In this document: positions 7,758 to 14,611 of the stretch, piece after piece
Numbering within the stretch: the first letter of the stretch is position 1
Layout: each line of letters begins with the position of its first letter
Assembly (NCBI RefSeq): GCF_004310295.1
Contig: NZ_SISB01000024.1
Location: 37,363-101,362 of the forward strand
DNA length: 64,000 nt
Origin: Pseudomonas sp. BGI-2
GTDB taxonomy: Bacteria > Pseudomonadota > Gammaproteobacteria > Pseudomonadales > Pseudomonadaceae
Direction: 5' to 3'
The notes under the pieces: model-generated
Database searches by the model: none
What the model was told of the DNA's origin: nothing
The model's input: the letters and a program-made list of their open reading frames with translations, nothing else
Position numbers and translations under genes: made by a program

Positions 7758-9089
7758 ATGGCGCGCGACAAGGACATCCCCCAAGTCTGGGAAGTTGGAA
7801 CTGGTGGCGGCGGTAGTGGAATCGGAATTCGCTACCTGCGAGACATGACCCCAACCGAACTGGCCGAACGTGACGCCAGACAAAAATCCTACGAAGCCAT
7901 GCTCGCCCGACAACAGGCGTATGAAGACCGCCTGCTCGGGCAATCCGAAAAGCGCAAAGACGCCGCGACTAAAGGTTGCGTGTTCGCCAAAAGCTGCGAC
8001 CTCCCCGACGGCGTCATCAACTACAACAATCCTGCCGGTTTTGTCCCGCTCGAAAGACTCGCCAACTACGGATCATGGGCCGTGCTGGGCACAGACGCGG
8101 CGATTACAGCAGAAGGTCTACCGCTCAAATGGTTGGCCGGTTCGGCAACGGGCAGCGCCATTGCCCAACGCCTCGGCGGTTCTCTTGCGCTGTGTTTGCT
8201 GGAAGGCTCAGCCGTCGTGGCGGCGGGCGCAGCCGTCGGAACCGTTGCGCTACTGATACCGAATACCAGCCTTTCCCCCGACAGCGCCTTTTACAAAAAC
8301 GAGCAATACGCCGAACTGGACATGGGGCGAACCCGCGTCCGCCTCAACGCGAAAACACTGCCTGATGGTTCAGTCAACGCTTACGGTTTCTACACGGGCG
8401 GGAAGAAAGAATGGGAATTTGTCCGGGTCATTGGAGCCGACAAGAAAGGCGAAAAGTTTGTTGCCGACATCGGCAACGGGATTGGCCTGACCTGGACGCC
8501 AGCGGCAAACCCTGATGAGGTCTTGGGCATTCCCGCACTGGAAGGCGCCCCGTCATTGCCGACCGTGTGGGTGTATCCGCCCACTGACCAAGCCAACAAG
8601 ATACTGGTGAATCCGGAGCCCCCACCCGAGTATCAGGATGCGATTATCTGGTTTCCGGGTACGAGGATTGAGCCGATTTACATTGCGCTCAGTGCCCGGC
8701 ATGAATCCGGTGTCGTCACGGGTGTGGGGGAAGATGTGTCGGGGACTTGGCTTGCTGGGGCAAATATCGGGCTAGGTGCACCAATCCCAATACGAATAGC
8801 AGATGAACTGCGAGGACGTGAATTCAAAAACTTCAAAACATTCAGAACCGCATTTTGGACAGCGGTAAAAAATGATCCTGAGCTTTTAAGCCAGTTCAAT
8901 GAGGACGCACAGGACCGTCTAATGTCAGGCAACGCCCCTGCTGTTCGAGAGCGAGAAGCGGTAGGCAACAGAACTACTTTCGAGCTACACCACCTCGAGC
9001 GAATTGCCGATGGTGGAGCTGTCTACGACATAGATAACCTACGTGTGAACACCCCCAAAAACCATATTAATCAACACAGAAAAATGTAG
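7758..9089 (+). CDS. S-type pyocin-like bacteriocin with HNH DNase domain
   Basis: 443 residues. Residues 1-70 are a charged, partly helical leader. Residues 75-180 hold a glycine/alanine-rich hydrophobic region, perhaps the translocation part. Residues 190-345 match the S-type pyocin domain (WVYPPTDQANKILVNP, IIWFPGTRIEPIYI). Residues 345-443 are a colicin E9/pyocin-type HNH nuclease with His411, His412, His436 and His440 spaced exactly as in colicin E9. It would kill related cells by cutting DNA. It is short compared with pyocins S1 and AP41, and no separate receptor-binding domain is obvious. The immunity gene follows after 7 nt. Confidence 0.9.
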   Translation: MARDKDIPQVWEVGTGGGGSGIGIRYLRDMTPTELAERDARQKSYEAMLARQQAYEDRLLGQSEKRKDAATKGCVFAKSCDLPDGVINYNNPAGFVPLERLANYGSWAVLGTDAAITAEGLPLKWLAGSATGSAIAQRLGGSLALCLLEGSAVVAAGAAVGTVALLIPNTSLSPDSAFYKNEQYAELDMGRTRVRLNAKTLPDGSVNAYGFYTGGKKEWEFVRVIGADKKGEKFVADIGNGIGLTWTPAANPDEVLGIPALEGAPSLPTVWVYPPTDQANKILVNPEPPPEYQDAIIWFPGTRIEPIYIALSARHESGVVTGVGEDVSGTWLAGANIGLGAPIPIRIADELRGREFKNFKTFRTAFWTAVKNDPELLSQFNEDAQDRLMSGNAPAVREREAVGNRTTFELHHLERIADGGAVYDIDNLRVNTPKNHINQHRKM

Positions 9090-9096
9090 GTGCAAA

Positions 9097-9351
9097 ATGG
9101 CAGCCATTAGCGATTACACCGAAAAAGAGTTCATCAAGTTCATTCAACAAATTCGTGCCATCAACAAAGAGGGATCTGATGAAGAGCTCGGCGAGGTACT
9201 GGCACAATTCAGGAGCCTATCTGGCCACCCGGATGGTAGCGACCTGATTTTTTATCCAGAGCCAGGTGCAGATAATTCTGCCGAAGGCGTCACAAAAACA
9301 GTAAAGGAATGGCGTGCTGCTCAAGGGTTGCCTGGGTTCAAAGAAGGATGA
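9097..9351 (+). CDS. Colicin E9/pyocin-type DNase immunity protein (Im-like)
   Basis: 84 residues, the usual size of Im2/Im7/Im9 four-helix proteins. It has the specificity region after SDEELGEVLAQF and the conserved recognition helix HPDGSDLIFYP, followed by a conserved NSAEGVTKTVKEWRAAQGLPGFKEG tail. In Im9 the recognition helix has two tyrosines; here the first is Phe and the second is kept. It should bind and block the HNH domain of the adjacent bacteriocin. The pair forms one transcription unit. Confidence 0.92.
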   Translation: MAAISDYTEKEFIKFIQQIRAINKEGSDEELGEVLAQFRSLSGHPDGSDLIFYPEPGADNSAEGVTKTVKEWRAAQGLPGFKEG

Positions 9352-9357
9352 CCTGTT

Positions 9358-9414
9358 GGCAAGAACTGAACATAGGAAAGCGGGGTACCCAATTTCGGAA
9401 ACGTCCCACAGCCA
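9358..9414 (+). repeat. 57-bp imperfect direct repeat, copy 2 (between immunity gene and queC)
   Basis: Second copy of the element at 7644-7700. It begins 6 nt after the immunity stop codon and ends 69 nt before the queC start. ATAGGAAA is at 9372-9379 and the 15-base identical block at 9392-9406. Confidence 0.65.
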
Positions 9415-9433
9415 TAATTTGAGCTTCGCGCTA

Positions 9434-9468
9434 GGGTCAATGCCCCCGTGACACATCGGGGGAATCCC
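9434..9468 (+). promoter_or_regulatory. Hairpin in the queC leader
   Basis: Inner stem CCCCCG (9443-9448) with CGGGGG (9457-9462), eight-base loop, and a possible outer GGG/CCC pair at 9434-9436 and 9466-9468. The stem ends directly before AAGGAA (9469-9474), the Shine-Dalgarno of queC. It may influence translation. It does not fit the preQ1 riboswitch consensus known to me. Confidence 0.4.
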
Positions 9469-9483
9469 AAGGAAGAACGAACC

Positions 9484-10182
9484 ATGACTAAAAAGGCCGT
9501 TATCGTTTTCAGCGGTGGACAGGACTCCACAACCTGCTTGATCCACGCGTTGCCGCTCTACGATGAAATTCACTGTATTACGTTTGACTATGGCCAGCGT
9601 CACCGTGCAGAAATTGAAGTGGCGCAGCAGCTTTCGAGAGAGCTCGGTGTGACGGCCCATAAGGTACTCGACACTTCAATGTTGAATGATCTGGCCATTA
9701 GTAGTCTGACGCGCACTAACATCCCTATTCCAAGCGTCAACAGTTCCGAAGAAAATGTACCTAACACCTTCGTACCGGGTAGAAATATTTTATTTTTAAC
9801 ATTGGCTTCTATTTATGCATATCAGGTTCGCGCTGAAACTGTAATCACAGGAGTTTGTGAGACAGAGAGCTCTGGCTATCCTGACTGTGGCGATGCGTTT
9901 GTAAAATCTTTAAACAGGTCCGTCGAACTGGGCATGGATTATAAAGTACGCATTGATACTCCGCTTATGCGCTTGAATAAGGCTGAGACGTGGGCCTTGG
10001 CGGAGTACCACGGAAAATTTGAATTGATTCAGCACCACACACTGACTTGCTATAACGGAATAAAAGGCAGTGGATGCGGCGATTGTGACGCGTGCAATCT
10101 TCGAGAAAAAGGGATGACTGAGTTTCTTGAAAACAAATCAGCGGTGATGAAGAGTTTGAAAGAAAAACTGCATTTGAAGTAG
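9484..10182 (+). CDS. queC: 7-cyano-7-deazaguanine synthase QueC
   Basis: 232 residues, the normal length. N-terminal ATP-pyrophosphatase loop FSGGQDSTT; DYGQRHR and the VPGRN region typical of QueC; a zinc site made by Cys residues in TCYNGIKGSGCGDCDAC near the C terminus. It converts 7-carboxy-7-deazaguanine to preQ0 in queuosine (and deazapurine DNA) synthesis. Codon use is visibly more A+T-rich than in the flanking polyene genes. A YhhQ-type queuosine-precursor transporter lies just downstream on the opposite strand. It may be a second, acquired queC copy. Confidence 0.93.
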   Translation: MTKKAVIVFSGGQDSTTCLIHALPLYDEIHCITFDYGQRHRAEIEVAQQLSRELGVTAHKVLDTSMLNDLAISSLTRTNIPIPSVNSSEENVPNTFVPGRNILFLTLASIYAYQVRAETVITGVCETESSGYPDCGDAFVKSLNRSVELGMDYKVRIDTPLMRLNKAETWALAEYHGKFELIQHHTLTCYNGIKGSGCGDCDACNLREKGMTEFLENKSAVMKSLKEKLHLK

Positions 10183-10215
10183 TTTAAAGCGCAGGGGAGA
10201 GACCTTCCCTGCATT

Positions 10216-11088
10216 TTACGCAATCTTGGTACCAGCCACATACCTTTTAAATAAAGACCTTGCTCCGTAGGCTGGAAAAACATTCAGAACAGCGAAGCAC
10301 ATTTTTATAGCGATCTGAATATAAATTATATTAAGTATTTCCGCACTCGTCATTGTTCCGTAAAACGCAACAAAACAAAAAATAAAGCTATCGATTATTA
10401 CTGCAAAGAACGTACTTAAAAACACGCGCAAAAATAGCAACCGTGCATTCGTAAGCTCCTTTATCTTGCTCAACAAATAAGAATTTACATATTCAGAAAA
10501 AATAAACGATACAGAGGACGCTACCAACACCGAGGACACATGCGTCATGACCTCACTGTATGGTGTATCGAGTTTCCAGCCTGACAAACCGGGAAGATAG
10601 CTGGTAAAACTTAGCAAAAAAATTATCAGCGCATTACTTGCGAATGCAAACAAGATGGCTTTTCTTGCCAATCTAAGCCCATAAAACTCATTCAACATAT
10701 CAACTATTAAAAATGTCAGCGGATACAAAAAAACTCCTGGGGTTACGACGACGTCGATCGACTCGACATACACAAGCTTTGTTGCCGCAATGTTGGTGAA
10801 CATATAGAGTGCGAAAAGTAGCAGATTGAGTGCAACATAAATCATCCATGATTTTTCATGTCGATCATTTATTTCATAAGCCGTCAATGCAACACCGTCA
10901 GAATAAAATTTTCTATACACCGACTTTATCTCTGACCTGCTTAAGTCATCCCCTATTTCGCTTCTTAATAACTCATCAAGCTTTACTTTCTTGATTTTCC
11001 CCGTCGAGACAATCATGATAACGGCAAGACCTTTACTATTCTCGAACCCTAACAATTTATACCTGCTATTCTCCGAAATACTATCCAT
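10216..11088 (-). CDS. Queuosine precursor transporter (YhhQ/VUT family, DUF165) with N-terminal extension
   Basis: 290 residues. From about residue 80 it is a six-helix membrane protein with the family signature TFLIVDMLNEFYGLRLARKAI and SVSFIFSEYVNSYLL; YhhQ of E. coli imports preQ0/preQ1. The first ~78 residues form an extra soluble, charged domain (ending YEINDRHEKSW) absent from short YhhQ proteins. The start overlaps the stop of the upstream regulator gene by 8 nt, giving a two-gene operon. It is convergent with queC, 33 nt apart. A+T-rich. Confidence 0.85.
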   Translation of the reverse strand: MDSISENSRYKLLGFENSKGLAVIMIVSTGKIKKVKLDELLRSEIGDDLSRSEIKSVYRKFYSDGVALTAYEINDRHEKSWMIYVALNLLLFALYMFTNIAATKLVYVESIDVVVTPGVFLYPLTFLIVDMLNEFYGLRLARKAILFAFASNALIIFLLSFTSYLPGLSGWKLDTPYSEVMTHVSSVLVASSVSFIFSEYVNSYLLSKIKELTNARLLFLRVFLSTFFAVIIDSFIFCFVAFYGTMTSAEILNIIYIQIAIKMCFAVLNVFPAYGARSLFKRYVAGTKIA

Positions 11089-11677
11089 TGAACCGTTCCT
11101 CCATTATCTCCCCAATTACAAGAACAGTATCTGAACAACAGCAAGGCTCAATGGTTATGAACAACCGCTTCGTCGTTTTGTCGTACGCCAGCTTTTCTTT
11201 GTTATTATTCAACAACCCCTTCTTGACTATTAACAAGTCTCCCGATTCATTCACACCACTAATATCATTCTCCAGAAGCACACCGATTAAATTGCAGGCC
11301 GTGCCGAAAAAATAAGTCAGCGGATGGGTTGCGACCAACTCGCCAATCCTCTTGCCAAGATTCTGCTCAAGCAAGCTCTCTTTAATGATAGGGACGGCTG
11401 CTGGGTTCATATTACCTTGCAAAGAAACGCTACTTTCTATGATATCCCTTTCTTCAAGATCAACAGTCTCTATCTCCTTGTAAGAGACACCGAAAAAATA
11501 GGAAATTTTGCGGATGGTGGATTGCTGAACATTGACAACCCGCCCCTCCAAAATATTGTAGATAGTCGTTCTGGTCAAACCACTGGCATTGCACAAAGAC
11601 AGCTGAGTTTCTCCACGACTTTTTATCAGATACTTAATATTACTTTTCAACCTTTCAGTCTTTTCTCGCTTAAACAT
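11081..11677 (-). CDS. XRE-family regulator upstream of the queuosine-precursor transporter
   Basis: 198 residues from the chosen ATG (MFKREKTERLK). A Cro/CI helix-turn-helix lies at about residues 8-60 (GLTRTTIYNILEGR as recognition region). The C-terminal half ends in SGDLLIVKKG and EPCCCSDTVLVIGEI, faintly like the beta-fold of CI/LexA C-terminal domains but without a visible Ser-Lys protease pair; three consecutive cysteines are unusual. In-frame starts at 11692 or as far up as 11803 are possible, as no strong Shine-Dalgarno decides. Co-transcribed with the transporter, so likely its (auto)regulator; the ligand is unknown. Confidence 0.65.
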   Translation of the reverse strand: MFKREKTERLKSNIKYLIKSRGETQLSLCNASGLTRTTIYNILEGRVVNVQQSTIRKISYFFGVSYKEIETVDLEERDIIESSVSLQGNMNPAAVPIIKESLLEQNLGKRIGELVATHPLTYFFGTACNLIGVLLENDISGVNESGDLLIVKKGLLNNNKEKLAYDKTTKRLFITIEPCCCSDTVLVIGEIMEERFNG

Positions 11678-12109
11678 CAAGATACTTACCATTTGCTTGC
11701 AGTTAAAACAGACCATACATGTTGACTGAATGGCTAAGGAAGTCACTATCTGCCTGTTTCGCGATCTAAAGAGGCGGCATTGCGCAGACAATATCTCAAA
11801 CACATCAAACGAACGTCAAACGTTGTTTCTCACCGACATTGATTGGTAAAAAATCCGACAGACACAACTTACATAATTTAAAGACACTTCTTACAACAAC
11901 AAAAGAGTTTGCTCGCAATGCGAGCCTACGCCATTCATGACGCATCCTTAAACATGAATCATTTAATTACACAGATGTTAATTTATTTGATTAATACATC
12001 TGAATTTTCTGGTAATAAATCTACTGGCAGGTCAATTCACACATTGCCGCCAACCAGTCCACTGATGGCTTGGGACTGGCACTTCTTAAATCTTGCAAGG
12101 AGCTTCGAT
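11678..12109. other. A+T-rich intergenic region between the XRE operon and DUF3077-like genes
   Basis: No convincing gene. It must hold the leftward promoter of the XRE gene and the rightward promoter of the next gene. On the minus strand TTGACG near 11815 could be a -35 box. A perfect 13-nt palindrome lies at 11812-11824. AAGGAG at 12097-12102 is the ribosome site of the gene at 12110. Confidence 0.5.
11812..11824. promoter_or_regulatory. Palindrome AACGT-CAA-ACGTT, candidate XRE operator
   Basis: Perfect 5-bp inverted arms with a 3-bp spacer, next to a repeated CAAACG (11807-11812 and 11817-11822 region). It sits upstream of the XRE gene, where an autoregulatory operator would be expected. 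Inference only. Confidence 0.35.
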
Positions 12110-12481
12110 ATGAAAAAAACTCCCCCCAACTCTCCACAATCAGCCGACGACGATCTTGATTCATCCAAACTATCCGATATCACTGAACACCGCGTCAGTG
12201 CTCGACTGCGCAAACCCGGCCAACCCGATCCTGTCAGCTACTTCTTCACTCTCCAGCCCGGCATCGACACGCTTTCGCTGCTCGCCCATGCCTGTGAAAC
12301 GTTGGCCTCGCTCAATGTCATGAGCACGGACCTAGCCCGTAATCTCGAAAGCTCCCATCGCAACATTGCACTGGCAATCCAACAGTTGGCGGTGCTGGCC
12401 GAACTGTTGATAAATCGGGCACTGGACAACCTGGACCCACCTGGTGGGATGTCTGAGGCTCCAGTCAATAATGCCCACTGA
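12110..12481 (+). CDS. DUF6124/DUF3077-like small protein
   Basis: 123 residues from ATG 12110, chosen because AAGGAG at 12097-12102 precedes it; a longer frame extends upstream without support. The core (YFFTLQPGIDTLSLLAHACETLASLNV) resembles the small DUF3077/DUF6124 proteins common in Pseudomonas, often in several copies. Soluble, helical, no known function. A related shorter gene follows after 33 nt. Confidence 0.6.
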   Translation: MKKTPPNSPQSADDDLDSSKLSDITEHRVSARLRKPGQPDPVSYFFTLQPGIDTLSLLAHACETLASLNVMSTDLARNLESSHRNIALAIQQLAVLAELLINRALDNLDPPGGMSEAPVNNAH

Positions 12482-12514
12482 GTCGTCGCGTTTTTTACCG
12501 AGTGGAGGTTTGTC

Positions 12515-12769
12515 ATGGATCGATATATGCCTATCACCGGCACCGATAGCACCATCGCATCGCTGCTGATCGACACCGAAGCACCGCTGGACGTGTTGCA
12601 TGAAACGGCGGCCTACCGGATCCGCACGGCAACTCAACTGCTGGAGAGTCTCGCCTTTAGCGAGGGGGTCTACAGTGAGTTGGCGCGCGTATTAGTCACG
12701 TCACTGCGCGACGGCTGCGACTTGCTGGATGTCGTCGGACGACGATTACAGATGCAGCTCTCGGCGTAA
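12515..12769 (+). CDS. DUF3077-like small protein
   Basis: 84 residues. SLLIDTEAPLDVLHETAAYRIRTATQLLESLA parallels the helical core of its neighbour at 12110. A GGAGG at 12504-12508 serves as ribosome site. Probably co-transcribed with the preceding gene. Function unknown. Confidence 0.55.
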   Translation: MDRYMPITGTDSTIASLLIDTEAPLDVLHETAAYRIRTATQLLESLAFSEGVYSELARVLVTSLRDGCDLLDVVGRRLQMQLSA

Positions 12770-12776
12770 AAAAGAA

Positions 12777-12799
12777 GGTCGACCTCATTGAGGTCGACC
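12777..12799 (-). terminator. Palindrome with terminator shape on the minus strand
   Basis: Ten-base arms (12777-12786 and 12790-12799, GGTCGACCTC) around ATT. The A run at 12768-12776 lies on its left, so the U-tail is present only for leftward transcription, although the neighbouring genes run rightward. For rightward mRNA it is just a hairpin. Confidence 0.5.
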
Positions 12800-12821
12800 C
12801 GCGCTGACGCGTTCGGGCAAA

Positions 12822-12902
12822 ATGCGCACCGAACACGTGATGAACAACACATTCGCTTTGGGTGGCGTCAACACCTCGTTGATTTTCCGTCGCTGGCACT
12901 GA
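12822..12902 (+). pseudogene. Degenerate ketosynthase 3' end, second copy
   Basis: Reads MRTEHVMNNTFALGGVNTS then LIFRRWH and a stop, against MSNEYVMNNNFAFGGVNTS then LIFRRWS at the end of the ketosynthase at 5800-7026. GTGATGAACAAC (12837-12848) and a 36-base block (12861-12896) are identical to 6961-6972 and 6985-7020. No ketosynthase sequence precedes it. It is followed, like the intact gene, by a DGSVKFYLAG-domain gene. Confidence 0.85.
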
Positions 12903-12928
12903 TCTGAAAAACGTTTGGAGTGAAGGGA

Positions 12929-13750
12929 ATGACTCGGTTTCAGCGCATCGGCGCAATGTTCACCATGGCCGTTGTGCTGAGCGGCTGCATCGGCAGCCCG
13001 GTGTACACCGCCAAGGAAAACTTTCCCGGCGACAAGGACATGACCGACAACCGCATGAGCCGCGCTATCGTTACTGCGCTGATTGAACGCCAATGGGTCG
13101 TGCAGTCGGCCCGACCGGGCATGATCAAAGCGGCCATCACTGTGCGCAACAGGCATCACGCCGAAATCGACATCCCTTACACGCCCACCTCATTTGAAAT
13201 GGACTACCGCGACAGCCGGGACCTGGACTACAAGGACGGCAGGATCCACGACACCTACAACCGCTGGATCAACTACCTGCGTGACGACGTGGTCAAGCAG
13301 CTGGCCTCCGACCCGGACGTGGATCAAGTCATCGCGTTGCAAGGTGCCTATGAACCCACCTATCAGGACTTCCAGGAAGGCGTGAAGCGCGCCACCGAAG
13401 TCGGCCTGCTGGATGGCAGCGTCAAGTTCTACCTGGCGGGAGAAGCGCTGCCAACGCAGGTGCGCAAGCTGAATGCGGTGAGCAGCAGCCGAAAGGCCGA
13501 CGGCGAAGACAAATCCGCTGAAGACGCCTGCTACTGGGCATTGCAATCGACCTTGGCGACCTTGCAGAGCAAGGCCAAAAAGGCCGGCGCCAATGCCGTG
13601 ATCAACATTACGGGCATCAACAAACGCGACCTGAACCAGGACACCGGGAACTACCAGTGCAGTGACGATGGGGAAAGACCTGGGCTGGAGGCGCTTAAAG
13701 CAGTGGTATCCGGGGTGGCGTTGCGTGGGGATCTGGTCAACGTTGACTGA
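12929..13750 (+). CDS. Lipoprotein with C-terminal DGSVKFYLAG domain
   Basis: 273 residues. Lipobox VLSGC puts the acylated Cys near residue 19. Residues 30-130 form a domain with RAIVTALIERQWVV, KAAITVRNRHHAEIDIPYT and YNRWINYL segments seen in other proteobacterial lipoproteins. Residues about 165-273 (LDGSVKFYLAGEALP, ACYWALQSTL, KKAGANAV) are homologous to the whole mature protein at 7056-7502. So it is a two-domain fusion. ATG 12929 is preferred (GGAG at 12917-12920); a GTG lies at 12920. Function unknown; probably envelope-associated and linked to the polyene cluster by position. Confidence 0.65.
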   Translation: MTRFQRIGAMFTMAVVLSGCIGSPVYTAKENFPGDKDMTDNRMSRAIVTALIERQWVVQSARPGMIKAAITVRNRHHAEIDIPYTPTSFEMDYRDSRDLDYKDGRIHDTYNRWINYLRDDVVKQLASDPDVDQVIALQGAYEPTYQDFQEGVKRATEVGLLDGSVKFYLAGEALPTQVRKLNAVSSSRKADGEDKSAEDACYWALQSTLATLQSKAKKAGANAVINITGINKRDLNQDTGNYQCSDDGERPGLEALKAVVSGVALRGDLVNVD

Positions 13751-13771
13751 GGCTGTCGCCTCGGCAAAGAC

Positions 13772-13795
13772 AAAGGGCGCCTTTCGGCGCCCCTT
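13772..13795 (+). terminator. Terminator-like hairpin after the lipoprotein gene
   Basis: GGGCGCC (13775-13781) and GGCGCCC (13786-13792) with a 4-base loop, followed by only a short T pair. It is related to the stronger terminator at 7516-7544. Confidence 0.6.
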
Positions 13796-13944
13796 CACAA
13801 ACAGGTCGGCTTGTCATCGCCCTGTACCTGTCTGGCTCTGCGATGGCTGGTTGCCCAGGATCCTCAGAGTCTCACAAGCCCCTTTCGGGAACGCGCGGAG
13901 TATTGCTTAGACACCACCAGTCGTCTTTTTTCTTTTGGTTTGAC

Positions 13945-14232
13945 TCAGGTACTGGCGTGTAACTTCAGTCCTAAAGCCTTCATAACTTTAAGAATGGTTC
14001 CGAATTCCGGATTGCCTTCACCCGAAAGTGCACGGTAAAGGCTTTCCCGAGAGAGCCCCGCATCCCGTGCGACCTGGGTCATGCCCCGAGCACGCGCAAT
14101 AGTCCCAAGTGCTCTGGCGATAAATGCTGGGTCATCTCCCGCTTCTTCCATGCTAGCGTCAAGATAATTGGCCATGTCCTCTTCGGTCTTGAGGTACTCG
14201 GCAGAGTCCCAGCGAGTGAATTGTTCGGTCAT
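13945..14232 (-). CDS. HigA-type antitoxin
   Basis: 95 residues. The N terminus (TRWDSAEYLKTEEDMANYLDAS) is the conserved start of the addiction-module antidote family; residues 40-90 form a helix-turn-helix (MTQVARDAGLSRESLYRALS). It should neutralise the adjacent RelE/ParE-fold toxin and repress the pair. The start overlaps the toxin stop (4 nt), and the toxin-first order is the HigBA arrangement. Confidence 0.85.
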   Translation of the reverse strand: MTEQFTRWDSAEYLKTEEDMANYLDASMEEAGDDPAFIARALGTIARARGMTQVARDAGLSRESLYRALSGEGNPEFGTILKVMKALGLKLHAST

Positions 14233-14534
14233 GGGTTTTGCTCCTGCCAGGATTTTGCAATGAGCCTGGCTTGTTTGATGTCACGTGTTTGGCTGCTTTT
14301 GTCACCTCCGCAAAGGAGGATGACTAACTGACGACCTTGCTGCATGAAGTAGACCCGATAACCGGGGCCGTAATCGATGCGGATTTCACTCAACCCTTCC
14401 CCAATGGCTTTGACATCACCAAATTGCCCATCGGCCATACGATCGATTCGCACCTGAATACGCATCCTGGCGCGGCTGTCGGCCAGCTTCAATAGCCAGG
14501 CAGAAAATGTTGAGCTTCGAAGGATCTCGGTCAT
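14229..14534 (-). CDS. RelE/ParE-superfamily toxin (HigB-like)
   Basis: 101 residues from ATG 14534 (MTEILRSSTFSAWLLKLAD); a frame extending to 14573 is less likely. DARARMRIQVRI-like helix, IRIDYGPGYRVYFMQQG and VILLCGGDKSSQTRDIKQA are hallmarks of the addiction-module killer family. The likely action is ribosome-dependent mRNA cleavage. Transcribed first in the pair, with the antitoxin overlapping its end. Confidence 0.85.
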   Translation of the reverse strand: MTEILRSSTFSAWLLKLADSRARMRIQVRIDRMADGQFGDVKAIGEGLSEIRIDYGPGYRVYFMQQGRQLVILLCGGDKSSQTRDIKQARLIAKSWQEQNP

Positions 14535-14611
14535 GCCGCGAGTGTAGCTCTTGAGCCACACCTGCTCAACCAAGAATTTTAATCAACCGAAATTCCATGA
14601 TCGCAAAACAG

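Noticed and set aside
9415..9483. preQ1 riboswitch before queC
   Set aside because: The hairpin and the following bases do not match the preQ1-I, -II or -III consensus as I know them.
11693..11803. Longest frame of the XRE gene starting at 11803
   Set aside because: The added 37 or more residues are not typical of XRE N termini, and no ribosome site supports them.
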